Shown here one piece after another: positions 14,655-21,729 of a stretch of 40,513 nt of DNA (position 1 is its first letter; each line of letters opens with the position of its first letter). Location of the stretch: NCBI RefSeq assembly GCF_016862315.1, contig NZ_BOMS01000174.1, forward strand, positions 1 through 40,513, read 5' to 3'. The DNA comes from Actinoplanes palleronii (GTDB taxonomy: Bacteria; Actinomycetota; Actinomycetes; Mycobacteriales; Micromonosporaceae). The notes beneath the pieces were generated by a model. That model saw only the letters and a list, made by a program, of their open reading frames with translations. It did no database searches and had not been told where the DNA came from. The translations under genes were made by a program, and so were the position numbers.

Positions 14655-15311
14655 GTGCCGACCGTTGAGGCATCACCCACCCCGTTCACCTTCGCGAAGA
14701 ACAGCACCGCGCTGCTGGTCATCGACATGCAGCGCGATTTCCTGCTCCCCGGCGGCTTCGGCGAGAGCCTGGGCAACGACGTCGCGCAGCTGCGGCGCAC
14801 CATCGAGCCGCTGACCGCGCTGCTGGCGGCCTGGCGAGCGGCCGGGTGGAAGGTCATCCACACCCGCGAGGGCCACCTGCCCGACCTGTCCGACTGCCCG
14901 CCGGCCAAGCTCCGGCGCGGGCCGATGATCGGCCAGGCGGGTCGCTTCGGCCGGGTCCTGATCCGTGGCGAGTACGGCCACGACATCGTCGACGAACTCG
15001 CACCCGTCGAGGGCGAGGACGTCGTCGACAAGCCCGGCAAGGGCGCGTTCTACGCCACCGATCTCGCCAAGATCCTCGAGAACGACGGCATCACCTCCCT
15101 GGTCGTCACCGGGGTGACCACCGAGGTCTGCGTGCACACCACGGTCCGCGAGGCGAACGACCGCGGTTACGAGTGCCTGGTGCTCGCCGACTGTGTCGGC
15201 TCCTACTTCCCCGAGTTCCAGCGCGTCGGCCTGCAGATGATCGCCGCACAGGGCGGGATCTTCGGCTGGGTCGCGGAATCGTCCGCCCTGATCGAGGAGA
15301 TCACGCGATGA
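14655..15311 (+). CDS. Second cysteine hydrolase, biuret/triuret hydrolase-related
   Basis: A 218-residue paralog of the preceding gene with triad D24 (VIDMQRDF), K126 (VVDKPGKGAFYAT) and C159 (VTTEVCVHTT). It shares REGH, PDLSD and REANDRGYECLVL with its neighbour but differs in the substrate-side segment (CPPAKLRRGPMIGQAGRFGRVL in place of the RW-containing one) and in the C-terminal helices. This suggests a related but larger or differently substituted ureide such as triuret or carboxybiuret (inference). The GTG start lies 3 nt after the first hydrolase stop. Its stop overlaps the permease start as ATGA. Duplicate and diverge is the simplest origin. Confidence 0.82.
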   Translation: MPTVEASPTPFTFAKNSTALLVIDMQRDFLLPGGFGESLGNDVAQLRRTIEPLTALLAAWRAAGWKVIHTREGHLPDLSDCPPAKLRRGPMIGQAGRFGRVLIRGEYGHDIVDELAPVEGEDVVDKPGKGAFYATDLAKILENDGITSLVVTGVTTEVCVHTTVREANDRGYECLVLADCVGSYFPEFQRVGLQMIAAQGGIFGWVAESSALIEEITR

Positions 15312-16894
15312 CACCTGCCACCAGCGCGGTGAAACCTGCCTACTGGGTCCGCGGCGACACCAACGCCTTCTTCGGCTTCGGCGTCAACGTCCTGGTCAAC
15401 GTGCTCACCCTGACCGGTCTCTGCCTCGGCGTGATCAAGTTGCCGGCCGGTGACGTGTTCGGGGTGATCCTCCCGGCGCTCGGCATCGCCCTGGTCGGCG
15501 GCAACGTCTACTACACGTACCTGGCTCGCAAGCTGGCCGTGCGGGAGAACCGCACCGACGTCACGGCGATGCCGTACGGGCCGAGCGTCCCGCACATGTT
15601 CATCGTGATCTTCGTGATCATGCTGCCGATCTACCTGACCACCAAGGACCCGGTGAAGGCGTGGACGGCCGGCATCGCCTGGGCGTTCATCATCGGCGTG
15701 ATCGTGCTGATCGGCGCGTTCGTCGGGCCGTACATCCGCAAGTACGCGCCGCGGGCCGCGCTGCTCGGCACCCTGGCCGGCATCTCGATCACCTTCATCT
15801 CGATGAACCCGGCCGGCAACATGTGGAAGGCCGCCTGGATCGCCCTGCCGGTCTTCGGGCTGCTGCTGATCGGCCTGCTCACCGACGTGAAACTGCCGTT
15901 CAACCTGCCGATCGGCCTGGTCGCGCTGCTGGCCGGCACCGCGATCGGCTGGATCGGCGGGGTGATGAGCGTGCCGGACGTGACCGCCGCCGCGAAGGAC
16001 ATCGCGTTCGCCTTCCCGCACCTGAAGTTCGACCTGTTGATCGACGGCCTGACCGACATGGCGCCGCTGCTGGCCACCGCGATCCCGCTGGGCGTCTACA
16101 ACTTCACCGAGGCGATGACCAACGTGGAGAGCGCGGCCACCGCCGGCGACCGGTACAACCTGCGCAGCGTGCTGCTGGCCGACGGGGCCGGCGCGGTGAT
16201 CGGCTCGTGCCTCGGCTCACCGTTCCCGCCGGCCGTCTACGTCGGTCACCCGGGCTGGAAGGCGGCCGGCGGCCGCACCGGGTACTCGATGGCCACCGGC
16301 GTGGTGATCGCGCTGCTCTGCTTCTTCGGCCTGTTCGGACTGCTCGGCGCGATCTTCCCGACCGCCGCGATCGTGCCGATCCTGCTCTACATCGGCCTGC
16401 TGATCGGGGCGCAGGCGTTCCAGGCGACGCCCCGGGCGCACGCCGCCGCGGTGGTCGCCGCGCTGGTGCCGAACATCGCCCAGTGGGCCACCGGGCAGAT
16501 GGACAACGCGCTCGCCGCGGCCGGCACCACCGCGGCACAGGTCGGCAACGACGCGCTGACCGGCGCCGGTGTGGTCTACGACGGGCTGAAGACGCTCGGC
16601 GAGGGCGCCATCCTGGCCGGTCTGGTGCTCGGCGCGATCGTGGTGTTCATCATCGACAAGCGTTTCTGGCACGCCGCGATCTTCTCCGGGACCGGTGCGG
16701 CGCTCACCTTCGTCGGCCTGATCCACGCCCCGAAGGTGCAGTTCAACGCGAACGGGCAGGTCGCACTCGGCTACCTGTTCCTGACCGTGGTCTGCGTGCT
16801 CTTCGCGCTGACCCGGCCCGCACCGCGCGTCCCGGAGCCCGGCGAGGACCCGGAGGAGGCGCCGACCGGCCGCGAGACCGTACCGGCAGCCTGA
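15308..16894 (+). CDS. NCS2-like (nucleobase/ureide) permease
   Basis: A 528-residue polytopic membrane protein with about 12-13 hydrophobic segments. It resembles xanthine/uracil (NCS2, AzgA-like) permeases: the N-terminal NAFFGFGVNVLVNVLTLTG helix, the central YNFTEAMTNVESA motif typical of the substrate-binding region, and the SCLGSPFPPAVYVGHP segment. The cytoplasmic tail is acidic and Pro-rich. Co-transcription with two ureide hydrolases makes import of biuret, triuret or a related N-rich compound the likely role; substrate unproven. The start overlaps the upstream stop (ATGA). Confidence 0.85.
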   Translation: MTPATSAVKPAYWVRGDTNAFFGFGVNVLVNVLTLTGLCLGVIKLPAGDVFGVILPALGIALVGGNVYYTYLARKLAVRENRTDVTAMPYGPSVPHMFIVIFVIMLPIYLTTKDPVKAWTAGIAWAFIIGVIVLIGAFVGPYIRKYAPRAALLGTLAGISITFISMNPAGNMWKAAWIALPVFGLLLIGLLTDVKLPFNLPIGLVALLAGTAIGWIGGVMSVPDVTAAAKDIAFAFPHLKFDLLIDGLTDMAPLLATAIPLGVYNFTEAMTNVESAATAGDRYNLRSVLLADGAGAVIGSCLGSPFPPAVYVGHPGWKAAGGRTGYSMATGVVIALLCFFGLFGLLGAIFPTAAIVPILLYIGLLIGAQAFQATPRAHAAAVVAALVPNIAQWATGQMDNALAAAGTTAAQVGNDALTGAGVVYDGLKTLGEGAILAGLVLGAIVVFIIDKRFWHAAIFSGTGAALTFVGLIHAPKVQFNANGQVALGYLFLTVVCVLFALTRPAPRVPEPGEDPEEAPTGRETVPAA

Positions 16895-16901
16895 CCGCGT
16901 G

Positions 16902-16928
16902 GACGGCCCGGCTGCCCGCCGGGCCGTC
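16902..16928 (+). terminator. Stem-loop between permease and hpxZ-like genes
   Basis: A perfect 10-bp stem GACGGCCCGG (16902-16911), 7-nt loop, CCGGGCCGTC (16919-16928), with no T run. It could attenuate or process the transcript between the permease and the last gene, lowering expression of the latter. Confidence 0.45.
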
Positions 16929-16948
16929 ATCGGACGAGAGGACATCGC

Positions 16949-17320
16949 ATGGAGCGCGACCGGCCCGAGGTGATCGCCGAGGTCACCGCAGCCTTCGAGG
17001 CCTATGAGCGGGCGCTCGTGGCGAACGACGTCGAGAAGATCCTGAGCTGCTTCGCACCGGAGGCGGTCCGCTTCGGCATCGCCGATCAACAGGTGGGCAT
17101 CGAAGAACAGGAGAGGTGGCGGCGCGCGCAAGGCCCGTTGCCGCCGGGCCGCGCCCTCAAGGAGACCCAGATCATTTCGTACGGCCTGAGCACCGCGGTC
17201 GTGACCACCCTGTTCGGCTACCCCGGCTCGGACGTGCTGGGCCGGCAGACCCAGGCGTGGGTGCGCCGGCCCGAGGGCTGGCGCATCGTCACCGCGCACG
17301 TCTCCGAACCCCGCACGTGA
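16949..17320 (+). CDS. HpxZ/AtzH-family protein (DUF3225, NTF2-like fold)
   Basis: A 123-residue protein matching the HpxZ/AtzH (DUF3225) pattern: PEVIAEVTAAFEAYERALV at the start, FAPEAVRFGI, and GRQTQAWVRRPEGWRIVTAHVS at the end. Relatives occur in oxalurate and cyanuric acid/biuret catabolic clusters, usually beside an AtzE/HpxY-type amidase. Their small NTF2-like fold assists or catalyses a step on carboxylated ureides, but I am not certain of the reaction. Here no amidase partner is visible, which is odd. It supports the ureide role of the operon. ATG at 16949, 54 bp after the permease. The convergent next gene ends 9 bp away. Confidence 0.85.
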   Translation: MERDRPEVIAEVTAAFEAYERALVANDVEKILSCFAPEAVRFGIADQQVGIEEQERWRRAQGPLPPGRALKETQIISYGLSTAVVTTLFGYPGSDVLGRQTQAWVRRPEGWRIVTAHVSEPRT

Positions 17321-17329
17321 GCCGCCGGG

Positions 17330-18028
17330 TCAGACGAACAGGCTCTTCACCCAGTTCACCGCGTCCATCACCCAGGCGGTCTGCTGCAGGAAGGTGAACC
17401 CGGCGCCGACCAGGAACACGCCCACCACCATGTGCGAGCCCCGGGCGGTGTGCCGGGTGCGGCCCATCTGCCGCTCCAGCACCGTCCGGCCGACCAGCCG
17501 GGCGAGCGCGAAGACACCCGCGGCCACCAGCAGCGTCACCACGAACACCACCACCGGGGTGGTCAGTGAGCCGCCGCCGGAGAGCGCCCAGATGCCCCAG
17601 CAGACGAACGTGAACAGCACCGCGGCGGTGCTCCACTCGCCGCCGCGGCGCAGCTGGCGGACGTGCCAGCCGAGGCTGTGCTGCGTGCGGGGCGCGCCGG
17701 CGCCGGGCCAGCCGGTGCCGGTCGGCTCGTGCTGGGCGGTGTTGTCGTGCTGCTGCGGCGTGCGCGGCGTGACCTGGGCCCGGCCCTGGCTGAACGGCGA
17801 CTGCGGCGCGTTCTGCGGCGCCGGCGAGGTCGGCGCGTGCGGCGTCTGGACCTGGGTGTGCTGGTGGTCCGGCGCCTGCACCCGGGTGGGCGGGTGGTTC
17901 GGCGTCTGGACACGCGTCGGCTCGCCGGACCGCGGAACGGCGGGCGCGGGCTGCGTCGGCGGCTCCGCCCACGGGTCCTGCGGCGGCATGTCGAGCGTCC
18001 GCTCCGACCACTGCGGTTGCTCCGGCAT
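17330..18028 (-). CDS. Membrane protein with Pro/Gln/Thr-rich repeat N-terminus
   Basis: A 232-residue protein. Residues 1-125 are a disordered, Pro/Gln/Thr-rich cytoplasmic region with a threefold decapeptide repeat at 38-67 (TRVQTPNHPP, TRVQAPDHQH, TQVQTPHAPT). Three hydrophobic helices follow (STAAVLFTFVCWGIWALSG, PVVVFVVTLLVAAGVFALAR, HMVVGVFLVGAGFTFLQQ). The protein ends with a short hydrophobic-basic tail. The ATG at 18028 is preceded by GAGGGG, which decides this start against the longer open frame. Unknown function. It is divergent from the acetyltransferase gene across a 101-bp promoter region containing a 22-bp perfect palindrome. Confidence 0.78.
   Translation of the reverse strand: MPEQPQWSERTLDMPPQDPWAEPPTQPAPAVPRSGEPTRVQTPNHPPTRVQAPDHQHTQVQTPHAPTSPAPQNAPQSPFSQGRAQVTPRTPQQHDNTAQHEPTGTGWPGAGAPRTQHSLGWHVRQLRRGGEWSTAAVLFTFVCWGIWALSGGGSLTTPVVVFVVTLLVAAGVFALARLVGRTVLERQMGRTRHTARGSHMVVGVFLVGAGFTFLQQTAWVMDAVNWVKSLFV
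17828..17917. repeat. Three-copy 30-bp coding repeat
   Basis: Encodes three consecutive decapeptides of the form T-(R/Q)-V-Q-(T/A)-P plus four variable residues in the disordered N-terminal region of the membrane protein. Copies are diverged at the DNA level. Confidence 0.6.
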
Positions 18029-18043
18029 GATTCCCCTCTCGAT

Positions 18044-18065
18044 CAGGTGGCTGATCAGCCACCTG
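18044..18065. promoter_or_regulatory. 22-bp perfect palindrome in a divergent promoter
   Basis: The half-site CAGGTGGCTGA (18044-18054) is followed immediately by its exact reverse complement (18055-18065). It lies 16 bp upstream of the membrane-protein start and 65 bp upstream of the acetyltransferase start. A perfect palindrome without a loop fits a dimeric repressor operator better than a terminator. Confidence 0.6.
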
Positions 18066-18129
18066 CCTTCGAGAGTAACGACGCCGCAAATAGGTGGCCC
18101 GCGACACGGCAGTCCGTTACACAAGCTCC

Positions 18130-19353
18130 ATGGATTCCGCGATACGACTCCGGCAGGGCACGGCCGAGGATTTCCCGGCGGTCTGGGACCTTCTGGGCCT
18201 GGTGTTCCACGACGAGTTCGAGGGCGAGGCGCGGGACGCCGAGGAGGCGGTCTTCGAACCGGAGCGGTCCCTGGTCGCCGACGACGCCGGGCTGATGGCC
18301 GGGCACGCACTCGCGTTCGGCCGCCGCCTGGGCGTGCCCGGCGGTGAGCTGCCGGCCGCGCACATCTCCAGCGTCGGGGTCCGGCCCACGCACCGGCGGC
18401 GCGGCCTGCTGACCGCGCTGATGCACCGCCAGCTGATCGACATCGCCGAGGCCGGGCGGGAGCCGCTCGCCGTGCTGTGGGCCAGCGAGACCTCGATCTA
18501 CCCCCGGTTCGGGTACGGCCCGGCCGCCTTCCGCCACAAGTTCTCGATCATGAACCAGGAGGTCCGGCTGCCCGCCCCGCCGCCCGGCCCGCCCGCCCGG
18601 CTGCGGATGGGATCGCCGGCCGACCTGCTCGGCGAGCTCCGCCAGGTGTACGACCGGGTGCGCCCCGGCCGGGTCGGCTGGTCCGACCGCGACGACAACT
18701 GGTGGCGGTACGTCCTGGCCGATCCGAAGGACCAGCGCGACGGCGCCACCCGGCAGCACGCGGTGCTCCTGGACGGACCCACCGGCCCGGCCGGGTACGC
18801 GCTCTGGCGGGTCAAGGGCGGCTGGACCGACCACGGCCCGGACGGCGAGGTGCAGGTCGGTGAGGTGGTCGCCGGTGATCCGGTGACGTACCAGGCGCTC
18901 TGGCGCTTCCTGCTCGGCATCGACCTGACCCGGACCGTGTCCTACAAGCTGGGCGCCGTCGACGAGCCGCTGCAGTTCCTGGTGGACGAGCCGCGACGGC
19001 TGGGCGCACGGAAGATGGACGCGCTCTTCGTCCGGCTGGTGGACCTGCCCGCCGCGCTGGCCGCCCGGCGCTACCTGACCGCTGTCGACGTGGTGCTCGA
19101 GGTCGACGACCCGATCCTGCCGGCGAACGCCGGGCGCTGGCGGCTGACCGGCGGGCCGGACGGTGCGACCTGCGTCCGGACCGGCGACCCGGCCGACCTG
19201 GCCTGCCCGGTGACCGATCTCGGCGCGGCCTACCTGGGTGGCACCTCGCTGGCCACCCTCGCGGCGGCCGGCCGTGTCCACCAGCTGTCCGACAATGATC
19301 CGAGTGCGGCGTTCGGCTGGCACCGCCCGCCGAGCGTCACCGAGGTCTTCTGA
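18130..19353 (+). CDS. Eis-like GNAT acetyltransferase
   Basis: A 407-residue protein of the Eis family (enhanced intracellular survival-type, two GNAT folds plus a sterol-carrier-like C-terminal domain), near the usual ~400 residues. The acetyl-CoA loop is SSVGVRPTHRRRGLL at 80-94. Y124 in TSIYPRFGYG corresponds to the catalytic tyrosine, and the chain ends in Phe, whose carboxylate is used as a base in Eis enzymes. Family members N-acetylate amines such as aminoglycosides or lysine residues; the natural substrate here is unknown. The ATG at 18130 gives the family start. Possible regulation through the palindrome at 18044-18065. Confidence 0.9.
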   Translation: MDSAIRLRQGTAEDFPAVWDLLGLVFHDEFEGEARDAEEAVFEPERSLVADDAGLMAGHALAFGRRLGVPGGELPAAHISSVGVRPTHRRRGLLTALMHRQLIDIAEAGREPLAVLWASETSIYPRFGYGPAAFRHKFSIMNQEVRLPAPPPGPPARLRMGSPADLLGELRQVYDRVRPGRVGWSDRDDNWWRYVLADPKDQRDGATRQHAVLLDGPTGPAGYALWRVKGGWTDHGPDGEVQVGEVVAGDPVTYQALWRFLLGIDLTRTVSYKLGAVDEPLQFLVDEPRRLGARKMDALFVRLVDLPAALAARRYLTAVDVVLEVDDPILPANAGRWRLTGGPDGATCVRTGDPADLACPVTDLGAAYLGGTSLATLAAAGRVHQLSDNDPSAAFGWHRPPSVTEVF

Positions 19354-19379
19354 GCGGACGGGCGGGTACCGTCGGGATC

Positions 19380-19925
19380 ATGGCTGAGCCCGAACGCCGC
19401 CGGCGGCGTGTACGTCCCTCCTCGGGTGCGGACGACATCCCGGCGGCCCCGGCGCCGGTGCCCACGCCTCCCCCGGCTCCCCCGGCGACGCCGGTCCCTC
19501 GCGCACCGATCCCGACCGCGCCCACCAGCCCGGCGGCACCCGTCCCCACCCCGCCCACCGGCCCGGCAGTGCCGATCCCGGCCGCACCGGCCGGCCCGGC
19601 AGTGCCGATCCCCGCCGCGCCGGCCGGCCCGGGTGTGCCGGTGCCCGCGCCGCCCGCGTCGGCGCCCGCCCGGCCGGTGCGGCCCGCCGGACCGCCACCG
19701 CCGAAGCGGACCGCCGGCAACGGCGGCGGCAACACCGAGGACCGCGAGGTCGAACGCGGCCTGCGCGGCCTCGTCGGATCCGGGTCGTCGCAGGTCAGCG
19801 TCGGTGCCGCGCTCCGGGCCCGGGACGCCGCCCGGCCGAGTGACGAGGACCTGGCCGCCGCCGACCGGGACCTGGTGATCGTGCGGCGCAACTGGCTGCC
19901 GCGCGAGGAATTGCCACGCCGGTAG
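19380..19925 (+). CDS. Proline-repeat protein with conserved C-terminal module, unknown function
   Basis: A 181-residue protein. The first ~110 residues are almost only Pro, Ala, Val, Gly and Thr and include three consecutive 11-residue repeats (GPAVPIPAAPA twice, then GPGVPVPAPPA; DNA 19560-19658). The C-terminal ~65 residues are well-formed and charged (EDREVERGLRGLVG, SVGAALRARDAARPSDEDLA, DLVIVRRNWLPREELPRR) and look like a small helical domain. No signal peptide or membrane helix, so it is cytoplasmic. Function not recognised; the Pro-rich arm may reach a partner protein. ATG at 19380, 26 bp after the Eis-like gene, possibly same transcript. Confidence 0.7.
   Translation: MAEPERRRRRVRPSSGADDIPAAPAPVPTPPPAPPATPVPRAPIPTAPTSPAAPVPTPPTGPAVPIPAAPAGPAVPIPAAPAGPGVPVPAPPASAPARPVRPAGPPPPKRTAGNGGGNTEDREVERGLRGLVGSGSSQVSVGAALRARDAARPSDEDLAAADRDLVIVRRNWLPREELPRR
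19560..19658. repeat. Three-copy 33-bp tandem coding repeat
   Basis: Copies at 19560-19592, 19593-19625 and 19626-19658. The first two differ by two silent third-position changes; the third is more diverged. They encode 11-residue Pro/Ala-rich units. Confidence 0.85.
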
Positions 19926-20005
19926 AAGCTGCGCGACCACAATGCCCGGACACTACGATGTGGTGGACCACCGGCCGCAGGATCCTGGAAACGGTTGACT
20001 AGCCC

Positions 20006-20707
20006 ATGCAGTGGAAGAACCGCCCCAATGGCCTGACCTGGTCAGGTGTCATCAAGAACGAGGAAGCCAAGCGGGAGGCCGCCGCGCAGCTCGCGGCCGA
20101 GCTTCAGGACGGGCAGACGGTCGGGATCGGCTCCGGTTCGACGAGCTTCCTCACCCTGCAGGCCCTCGCCGCGCGCGCCGAGAAGGAGGGTCTCTCCTTC
20201 ACCGCGATCCCGACCTCGATCGAGGTGGCGAACGCCTGCTCCGCGCTCGGGCTGCGGATCACCACGCTGAACGACGCCCGCCCGGACTGGTGCTTCGACG
20301 GCGCCGACGAGGTCGACGACCACAAGCGGCTGATCAAGGGCCGGGGCGGTGCGCTCTATCAGGAGAAGCTGATGATGTCCGCGGCGCCGAAGGCGTTCAT
20401 CGTGGTCGACCAGTCCAAGATCGTGGACCGGCTCGGGCAGAACTTCGCGGCGCCGGTGGAGATCGACCCGGCCGCGCTCAGCCTGACCTTCGAGAAGCTC
20501 GAGGGCTTCCCCGGTCTGGAGGAGGTCACCCTGCGCGCCGCCGGCGGCAAGGACGGCCCGGTGATCACCGAGCGCGGCAACCTGACCCTGGACCTGCGGT
20601 TCAGCGAGATCGGCGAGGACGCGCACACCCGGCTCAAGCAGATGCCCGGCGTGGTGGAGACCGGCCTGTTCTTCGGCTACGACTTCGAGCTGATCCTGGC
20701 CGGCTGA
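20006..20707 (+). CDS. rpiA: Ribose-5-phosphate isomerase A
   Basis: A 233-residue RpiA, which interconverts ribose 5-phosphate and ribulose 5-phosphate in the pentose phosphate pathway. Diagnostic motifs are all present: phosphate loop GSGSTS at 42-47, DGADEVD at 98-104 with the catalytic acid, and KGRGGALYQEK at 111-121. It is the normal length. It begins with a ~13-residue extension before the usual first helix (MQWKNRPNGLTWSG), and a later start is possible but none has a better context. It is followed by two strong hairpins, so it is the last gene of its transcript. Confidence 0.96.
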   Translation: MQWKNRPNGLTWSGVIKNEEAKREAAAQLAAELQDGQTVGIGSGSTSFLTLQALAARAEKEGLSFTAIPTSIEVANACSALGLRITTLNDARPDWCFDGADEVDDHKRLIKGRGGALYQEKLMMSAAPKAFIVVDQSKIVDRLGQNFAAPVEIDPAALSLTFEKLEGFPGLEEVTLRAAGGKDGPVITERGNLTLDLRFSEIGEDAHTRLKQMPGVVETGLFFGYDFELILAG

Positions 20708-20744
20708 GCACCAGCCGACCAGTCACCTCCCCGGCTGGTGCTCA
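20705..20744 (+). terminator. rpiA terminator hairpin 1
   Basis: A perfect 13-bp stem TGAGCACCAGCCG (20705-20717) / CGGCTGGTGCTCA (20732-20744) begins inside the rpiA stop codon. No T run. Tandem with a second hairpin at 20745. Confidence 0.7.
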
Positions 20745-20773
20745 CGGCTGCCTCAAGGCGGTTGAGGCAGCCG
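20745..20773. terminator. Hairpin 2 between rpiA and the convergent hydrolase
   Basis: A perfect 11-bp stem CGGCTGCCTCA (20745-20755), 7-nt loop, TGAGGCAGCCG (20763-20773). It is placed to serve both convergent genes, rpiA and the alpha/beta hydrolase. Confidence 0.65.
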
Positions 20774-20804
20774 CCGGCACCAGCCGGCCGTGCGTGCGAC
20801 CTGC

Positions 20805-21722
20805 TCAGAACGTGAGCGCCGCACGCAGCGCGGCAGCCACCTGATCGGCCACGGCCCGGGCCGCGTCGATGGTGGCGATCTTGCGGGCGAAGCCGTGGTT
20901 CACGCCCATGTACCGGGTGTGCACCACCGGCACCCCGGCACTGATCAACGCGTCCGCGTAGTCGGCGCCCTCGTCGCGGAGCGCGTCGTACTCGGCCGTG
21001 ATGATCAGGGTGGGCGGCATGCCGGACAGGTCGGCGACCGCCAGCGGCGCCACGTCCGGGGTGAGCCGCTGCCGCGGGTCCGGGACGTAGGTCTCCCAGG
21101 CCAGCTTCATCGAGGCGCGGTCGAGGCCGTACTCGCCGAGCTCGTCGTAGGACTCGGCCGAGGTGAGCGGGTCGAGGGCCGGGTAGATCAGCGCCTGGAA
21201 GTCCAGCGGGGTGGCGGCGTCCCGCTGCCGGCGCGCGGTGACCGTGGCCAGCTGGCCGCCGGCACTGTCGCCGCCGATCGCCAGCCGTGACGGGTCGACG
21301 CCCAGCTCCGAGCCGTTCTTGCGGACGTGGCCGAGCACTGTCGCGGCGTCGTCGAGCGCGGCCGGGTGCACGTGTTCCGGTGCTAGCCGGTACCCCACCG
21401 ACAGCACCGCGCAGCCGGACCGGTCGGCGACCCGGCGGCAGAACCGGTCAACGGTCTCGATGCTGCCGTAACACCAGCCGCCACCGTGCAGGTAGACGAA
21501 GAGCGGCGCGTCGGCGCGGGTGGCGTAGAGACGGCAGGGCACACCGTCGGCGTCCAGGTCGGCGACGACCGGCAGCGGCAGCGCCGGGCCGGTCTCCGCC
21601 TCGTTGGACTCCTCCATCGCCGTACGGGCGGCGAGAAGCTGGTCGTAGGCGCTGGCCGCGAGCTGCTCGGCAGTAGGGCGGCGGCGAAGTTTCGCCGCCG
21701 CCGTCACCTGAGGGTGGAGCAT
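20805..21722 (-). CDS. Alpha/beta hydrolase, hormone-sensitive-lipase family
   Basis: A 305-residue esterase of the HSL family. Oxyanion motif HGGGW is at 79-83, nucleophile S153 in GDSAGG (151-156), an Asp in EYDALRDEG near 246-250, and H276 in GVNHGF. It has no signal peptide, so it is cytoplasmic. Substrates of the family are short-chain or aryl esters; the natural one is unknown. The ATG at 21722 lies 7 bp after the DUF1015 stop, and the pair is probably one operon. A GTG 13 codons upstream would overlap that gene. Inside the coding region at about 21678-21697 there is a GC-rich self-complementary stretch, probably incidental. Confidence 0.92.
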   Translation of the reverse strand: MLHPQVTAAAKLRRRPTAEQLAASAYDQLLAARTAMEESNEAETGPALPLPVVADLDADGVPCRLYATRADAPLFVYLHGGGWCYGSIETVDRFCRRVADRSGCAVLSVGYRLAPEHVHPAALDDAATVLGHVRKNGSELGVDPSRLAIGGDSAGGQLATVTARRQRDAATPLDFQALIYPALDPLTSAESYDELGEYGLDRASMKLAWETYVPDPRQRLTPDVAPLAVADLSGMPPTLIITAEYDALRDEGADYADALISAGVPVVHTRYMGVNHGFARKIATIDAARAVADQVAAALRAALTF

Positions 21723-21729
21723 GCCTGCG

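Noticed and set aside
21678..21697. GC-rich hairpin within the alpha/beta hydrolase gene
   Set aside because: It lies in coding sequence encoding a plausible Lys/Arg-rich segment. Such self-complementarity is common at this GC content.
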